A stretch of DNA of 64,000 bases from JBBQVS01 sp964250805 (lineage in GTDB: Bacteria; Chloroflexota; Ktedonobacteria; Ktedonobacterales; Ktedonobacteraceae): contig CAXUHG010000014.1 of assembly GCA_964250805.1 (NCBI GenBank), positions 7,241 to 71,240 on the forward strand, in the 5' to 3' direction. The translations under genes were made by a program, and so were the position numbers. Under the pieces are notes generated by a model that was not told the origin of the DNA, ran no database searches, and saw nothing but the letters and a program-made list of their open reading frames with translations. Positions 60,792 through 64,000 of the stretch are shown in pieces; within the stretch, counting starts at the first letter, position 1, and each line of letters starts with the position of its first letter.

Positions 60792-61367
60792 TTATCTCAC
60801 CTGATCTCTCGTGTCTACTGTCTTCCGCAATAACGCAATGCCGCGATGCACCTGTGCCTTGATTGTCCCCACAGGCTGATGAAGCAATTCAGCGATCTCT
60901 GCATAGCTCAATTCCTCGAAATAGTACAGGTTGATGACGACGCGATATCGCTCCGGTAGCGAAGTCACCAGTTGTTCAATTTCTTGCCGTTGCTCGTTGC
61001 GCCATACCTCTTCGTCTGGTTCGTCGGCTTCGTCGGCTATCTCTTGCGCTACATTCGTTTCGTCGCTATCCAGCGATGTTTGTAGTAGCGTTCTGCTGCG
61101 TTGTCGGTTGTAGAAAACATTGAGTGCAATCTTGAACAACCATGCTCTTAGCTTGAGGCTTTGTATTTTTTGTGTTGGATAATCTCTGAGCGCGTAGTAA
61201 GAGCGTATAAATGTCTCTTGCGCGATATCTTCGGCCTCTTGCGCGTTTCCTATTTGACGTATTAGGAAGCCATACAGCCGATGCTGATATGCCAGCATAA
61301 ACTGCTGGAAATGCGAGTCAATGTCTATTGCTAATAGGGCAGCTATGCTGCTATCTTCTTGCTTCAT
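60792..61367 (-). CDS. ECF-type RNA polymerase sigma factor, second paralogue
   Basis: 191 residues from ATG 61367; the frame extends to 61508 without homology. Region 2 has AYQHRLYGFLIRQIGNAQEA and EDIAQETFIRSYYALRDYP; region 4 has LPERYRVVINLYYFEELSYA and EIAELLHQPVGTIKAQVHRG. Between them is an acidic linker (DEADEPDEEVW). Forms an operon with the downstream HEAT-WD40 gene. Length about 20-25 kDa fits group 4 sigma factors. Confidence 0.93.
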   Translation of the reverse strand: MKQEDSSIAALLAIDIDSHFQQFMLAYQHRLYGFLIRQIGNAQEAEDIAQETFIRSYYALRDYPTQKIQSLKLRAWLFKIALNVFYNRQRSRTLLQTSLDSDETNVAQEIADEADEPDEEVWRNEQRQEIEQLVTSLPERYRVVINLYYFEELSYAEIAELLHQPVGTIKAQVHRGIALLRKTVDTRDQVR

Positions 61368-61526
61368 TACACTGTCTACATACTCCTGTCTTTCCGTTTC
61401 GACTGTATGATTACAGAACACACAAAAAGCAATTTGGGTTGCATTCCTTCCACTAGCAAAAACTTTACTCATCTCGTACAATAACGAGTACAGAAACATC
61501 GTCCTCATATTGCCATGAACACACAG

Positions 61527-61667
61527 TTTCGTAGGGACCAGATTTATCGCGTCCGAAAGCGTGATTTATCACGCGAGATCATGTCTGATACGTCTTGTAT
61601 CCTTGGTTCGTCAATATCTCGCTCAATAAATTGAGCGACGGACGCGATAAATCTAGTCCCTACGAAA
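61527..61667. repeat. Inverted repeat, family A, copy 11
   Basis: Arms TTTCGTAGGGACCAGATTTA / TAAATCTAGTCCCTACGAAA with ATCGCGTCCG and a central region carrying GCGTGATTTATCACGC and CTCAATAAATTGAG hairpins. Located between the divergent sigma and acyl-CoA dehydrogenase genes. Confidence 0.9.
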
Positions 61668-61741
61668 ACCTAAATGTTCGTTGTTTCATCGTTGAACAAC
61701 ACAAATTCGTATAATCGTAACCCGCGAAAGGATGTCGTTTC

Positions 61742-62839
61742 ATGCTCACTTTCTCCCCAACGGAAGAGCAAGAGGAGATACGCCAACTGGCCCACAGCGT
61801 CGCCGCTGAGCAGCTTCGTCGGCAGGGACGCCGCGCCGAAAAAGATGGTGATATTTCGTCTTCACTTGCCCAGACCCTCGATACAACTGGTCTGACCACG
61901 CCATTTCCCGAAGAGTACGGCGGTCAAGGTCTTGTCGAGGCTGTAGCCTATATGCTGATCGCTGAAGAACTGGGCTTTGGCGATGGCTCGCTCGCCATGA
62001 ATGTCCTCGGCTCAATGATCGCCCCCGTAGCCGTCTCTTTGCTTGGCTCAGAGAGCCAACAACAGCAATATCTACCGCCGTTCGCCGCAGAGAACACTGG
62101 CTATACCAGACGTGGTAGTCTCGCCTTTGCCGAGCGCGTTGGTGGCTATTCGTTAGACGATATCACGGCAACCGCTCGTAGAGATGGTGAGAACTACATC
62201 CTCAATGGCACGAAACGTGATGTTCTTCACGGCAGCAATGCACAGTTGCGTATCGCCCTGTTCCGCCTGGATGGAACAAGTGGGCTTGATGGTCTCTGTG
62301 CCTTCATCTTGCCAGAGCATGCCGACGGTATGAGTATCAGCGACGATGTGCAAAAGCTTGGCTTGATCGCCGCTCCCAGCGCGTCGTACAACTTCGAGAA
62401 TGTTGTCGTGCCAGCATCCGTGCTACTTGGCGAACCCGGAGACAAGAGCGTACAACGTATCGCCGTACTGTATCAGCTTTTGCGTGCGGGCGTAGCTATT
62501 GGTATGGCGCGTGCCTCACTTGAATATGCTATAGACTATGCACGGAATCGCGTCGCCTTTGGGCGTCCTATCGCATCCTATCAAGGCATCGCATTCATGG
62601 TCTCCGAAATGGCGATGAAGCTTGACGCAGCACGTCTCCTACTATGGAACGCTGCCCTGAATTGGGACCGCGACACCGAGATAACAAGCCTCGTGCGAGA
62701 TGTAGAGGCGGCTCAGAAGCAGGCACTCAAGATAGCGAAGTCCGCGACGATTGACGCCATTCAAATACTTGGTGGTGCGGGCTATTTACAGGATCATCCC
62801 GTAGAAATGTGGGCACGCAACGCAGCGGCAATGGAGTAA
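61742..62839 (+). CDS. Acyl-CoA dehydrogenase family protein, short C-terminus
   Basis: 365 residues with the three ACAD domains: N-terminal helices (TFSPTEEQEEIRQLAHSVA), a beta domain (GTKRDVLHGSNAQ, FENVVVPASVLLG) and C-terminal helices (RVAFGRPIASYQGIAFMVSE, LGGAGYLQDHPVEMWARNAA). It stops before the final FEGT-type FAD loop, about 15-20 residues short of the family norm. This suits the non-catalytic half of a heteromeric enzyme such as the ChsE-type pairs, but is inference. The next gene starts 7 bases on. Confidence 0.85.
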   Translation: MLTFSPTEEQEEIRQLAHSVAAEQLRRQGRRAEKDGDISSSLAQTLDTTGLTTPFPEEYGGQGLVEAVAYMLIAEELGFGDGSLAMNVLGSMIAPVAVSLLGSESQQQQYLPPFAAENTGYTRRGSLAFAERVGGYSLDDITATARRDGENYILNGTKRDVLHGSNAQLRIALFRLDGTSGLDGLCAFILPEHADGMSISDDVQKLGLIAAPSASYNFENVVVPASVLLGEPGDKSVQRIAVLYQLLRAGVAIGMARASLEYAIDYARNRVAFGRPIASYQGIAFMVSEMAMKLDAARLLLWNAALNWDRDTEITSLVRDVEAAQKQALKIAKSATIDAIQILGGAGYLQDHPVEMWARNAAAME

Positions 62840-62845
62840 ATACAG

Positions 62846-64000
62846 ATGCTAAACTTTACACTGAGTAAGTCACAGGAGGCGTTCCGCGACTACGCCCACC
62901 AGATCGCCGTCGAAGAGATGCGACCCATCTCGCTTGAATGTGACCGTAGCGAGAGAATACCAGACTCCTTTTTTGTCAATATGCAGCAACGCTTCTGGGC
63001 TGGCTCTTCTGGTCAGGCACGTATGCAGGCATCGGAGGAAGAGAAGCAGGAGAACGTGCTATCGGTTCTCTCACAAGAAGAGATGGCGTGGGGCGATGCC
63101 GCCCTCTCGACCGCTATTCCTGGCCCTGGCCTCGCCGCGCCACCAATTTTATCGCAAGGAACGCCGGAGCAGCAAGCCAAGTTTCTCGGCCCCTACATGG
63201 ATGGCAACCTGCACTGGGGCGCACTAGCTCTAACCGAACCCGCCATTGGCTCCGACGTATCCGGCATCTCGACCACCGCCGTTCTCGATGGGGACGAGTG
63301 GGTGCTGAACGGGCACAAGCACTACATCACAAATGGAGCGCGTGCCGATCTGGTCATCACCTTCGCCACCATCGACAAAAATCTTGGGCGTGAAGGCATT
63401 CGCCCCTTTGTCGTCGCCAAAGGCACCCCTGGTTTCAGCGTTGGACGTATCGAAGAGAAAATGGGGCTACGCGCCTCACAGACCGCCGAACTGGTCTACG
63501 AAAACGTGCGTATTCCACAGGAAAACTTACTTGCTGGACGTGAGAGAAGCGAGAAGAGCAAAAAAGCTGGTTTCAAAGCGGCGATGGGTACGCTCGACGC
63601 GACACGCCCAATGGTTGGTTCATTAGCACTCGGCCTCGCACGCGCCTCATTCGAGACGACCCAGCAATGGGTCAAAGAGGAGTTACCCAAAGGCTTTCCT
63701 ATCCACAAACGCCGTGAGATTGAGGAAGAGTTAGCCGATCTTGGGCAGGAGTTACAGATGGCGCGTCTGATGGTTTGGCGAGCGGCATGGATGGCGGATA
63801 AACGCATCCCCAACTCGAAAGAGGCGTCCATGTGCAAAGCCTACGCAGGCGCACTCGTCATGAAGATTACAGCAGCAGGCGTGCGAATCTCCGCCGTTGG
63901 CGAAAACTCAGAGGCGCGGCAATTCCTCAACAAATGGTTCCGCGACGCCAAAATCTTCGACATCTTCGAGGGCACAGCACAGATTCAGCGACTCGTTATC
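62846..64000 (+). CDS. Acyl-CoA dehydrogenase, cut by the window edge
   Basis: 385 codons are present and the frame runs off the window. LALTEPAIGSDVSG, GHKHYITNGARADL, EKMGLRASQTAEL and near the end FDIFEGTAQIQRL, the FAD-binding signature, are seen. ATG 62846 lies 7 bases after the first acyl-CoA dehydrogenase; no ribosome-binding site stands out, so translation may be coupled. It oxidises an acyl-CoA with FAD; substrate unknown. The arrangement suggests the two make a heteromeric enzyme. Confidence 0.88.
   Translation, partial: MLNFTLSKSQEAFRDYAHQIAVEEMRPISLECDRSERIPDSFFVNMQQRFWAGSSGQARMQASEEEKQENVLSVLSQEEMAWGDAALSTAIPGPGLAAPPILSQGTPEQQAKFLGPYMDGNLHWGALALTEPAIGSDVSGISTTAVLDGDEWVLNGHKHYITNGARADLVITFATIDKNLGREGIRPFVVAKGTPGFSVGRIEEKMGLRASQTAELVYENVRIPQENLLAGRERSEKSKKAGFKAAMGTLDATRPMVGSLALGLARASFETTQQWVKEELPKGFPIHKRREIEEELADLGQELQMARLMVWRAAWMADKRIPNSKEASMCKAYAGALVMKITAAGVRISAVGENSEARQFLNKWFRDAKIFDIFEGTAQIQRLVI

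Noticed and set aside
62934..63626. Alternative ORFs in the second acyl-CoA dehydrogenase
   Set aside because: The long frame from 62846 has the full family motifs, while the others are out-of-frame shadows.

Overview
The window reads as a chromosomal contig of a mid-GC, soil-type bacterium, most likely Chloroflexota of the class Ktedonobacteria. This is inferred from gene content: a GDP-mannose pyrophosphorylase fused to a degenerate phosphomannomutase, Ser/Thr kinases with zinc ribbons, HEAT/WD40 sensor proteins paired with sigma factors, a mycofactocin locus, and many large inverted repeats between genes. No rRNA, tRNA or CRISPR array was seen. A run of ten Ns near 25.79 kb marks an assembly join.

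Layout. 1-10.4 kb: lysS (cut by the window edge), greA and birA on the minus strand; a compact minus-strand unit with consensus promoter, perfect ribosome-binding site, 24-codon ORF, nested hairpins and terminator (2754-3026); manC/manB fusion, an NAD-dependent epimerase, an HNH endonuclease, a small DNA-binding protein and a metallophosphoesterase. 10.4-25.5 kb: polA, an aminotransferase, a glycogen debranching enzyme, a kinase-phosphatase fusion, a sensor histidine kinase group, a membrane protein and an acyl-CoA ligase. 25.5-31.5 kb: a GxGYxYP protein coupled to the mycofactocin glycosyltransferase mftF, then TspO, a membrane protein and a TetR regulator. 31.8-36.5 kb: an AT-richer block with a GT2/GT-C fusion and a polyprenyl-phosphate sugar synthase-like GT2. 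36.5-38 kb: two gene remnants and a phosphoribosyltransferase/kinase pair.

38-49.7 kb is the most distinctive part. mftC and mftB lie on the minus strand and the precursor gene mftA starts the plus strand. mftA is followed by a mycofactocin-type SDR, an AAA+/VWA chelatase-type protein, an NDMA-type alcohol dehydrogenase, a second chelatase-type AAA+ ATPase, a P450, a MaoC dehydratase and a metallo-beta-lactamase-fold hydrolase. Thus precursor, chaperone, maturase, glycosyltransferase and two probable client dehydrogenases are all present, but mftD and mftE are not in the window. The chelatase-type pair alternates with the client dehydrogenases, which suggests, without proving it, a role in their maturation or in the same pathway.

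49.7-64 kb: cupin and VOC proteins, an MFS transporter remnant, a HaeII-like restriction-modification pair with a nearby HTH regulator, a methyltransferase, a cytidylate-kinase-like protein, two tandem sigma factor plus HEAT-TM-WD40 pairs, and two adjacent acyl-CoA dehydrogenases, the second running off the end. Long inverted repeats (mostly arms of a TAGGGACC...GCGTCC type) punctuate the window, commonly at gene ends and sometimes supplying the stop codon. One unrelated palindrome lies in frame inside mftF.
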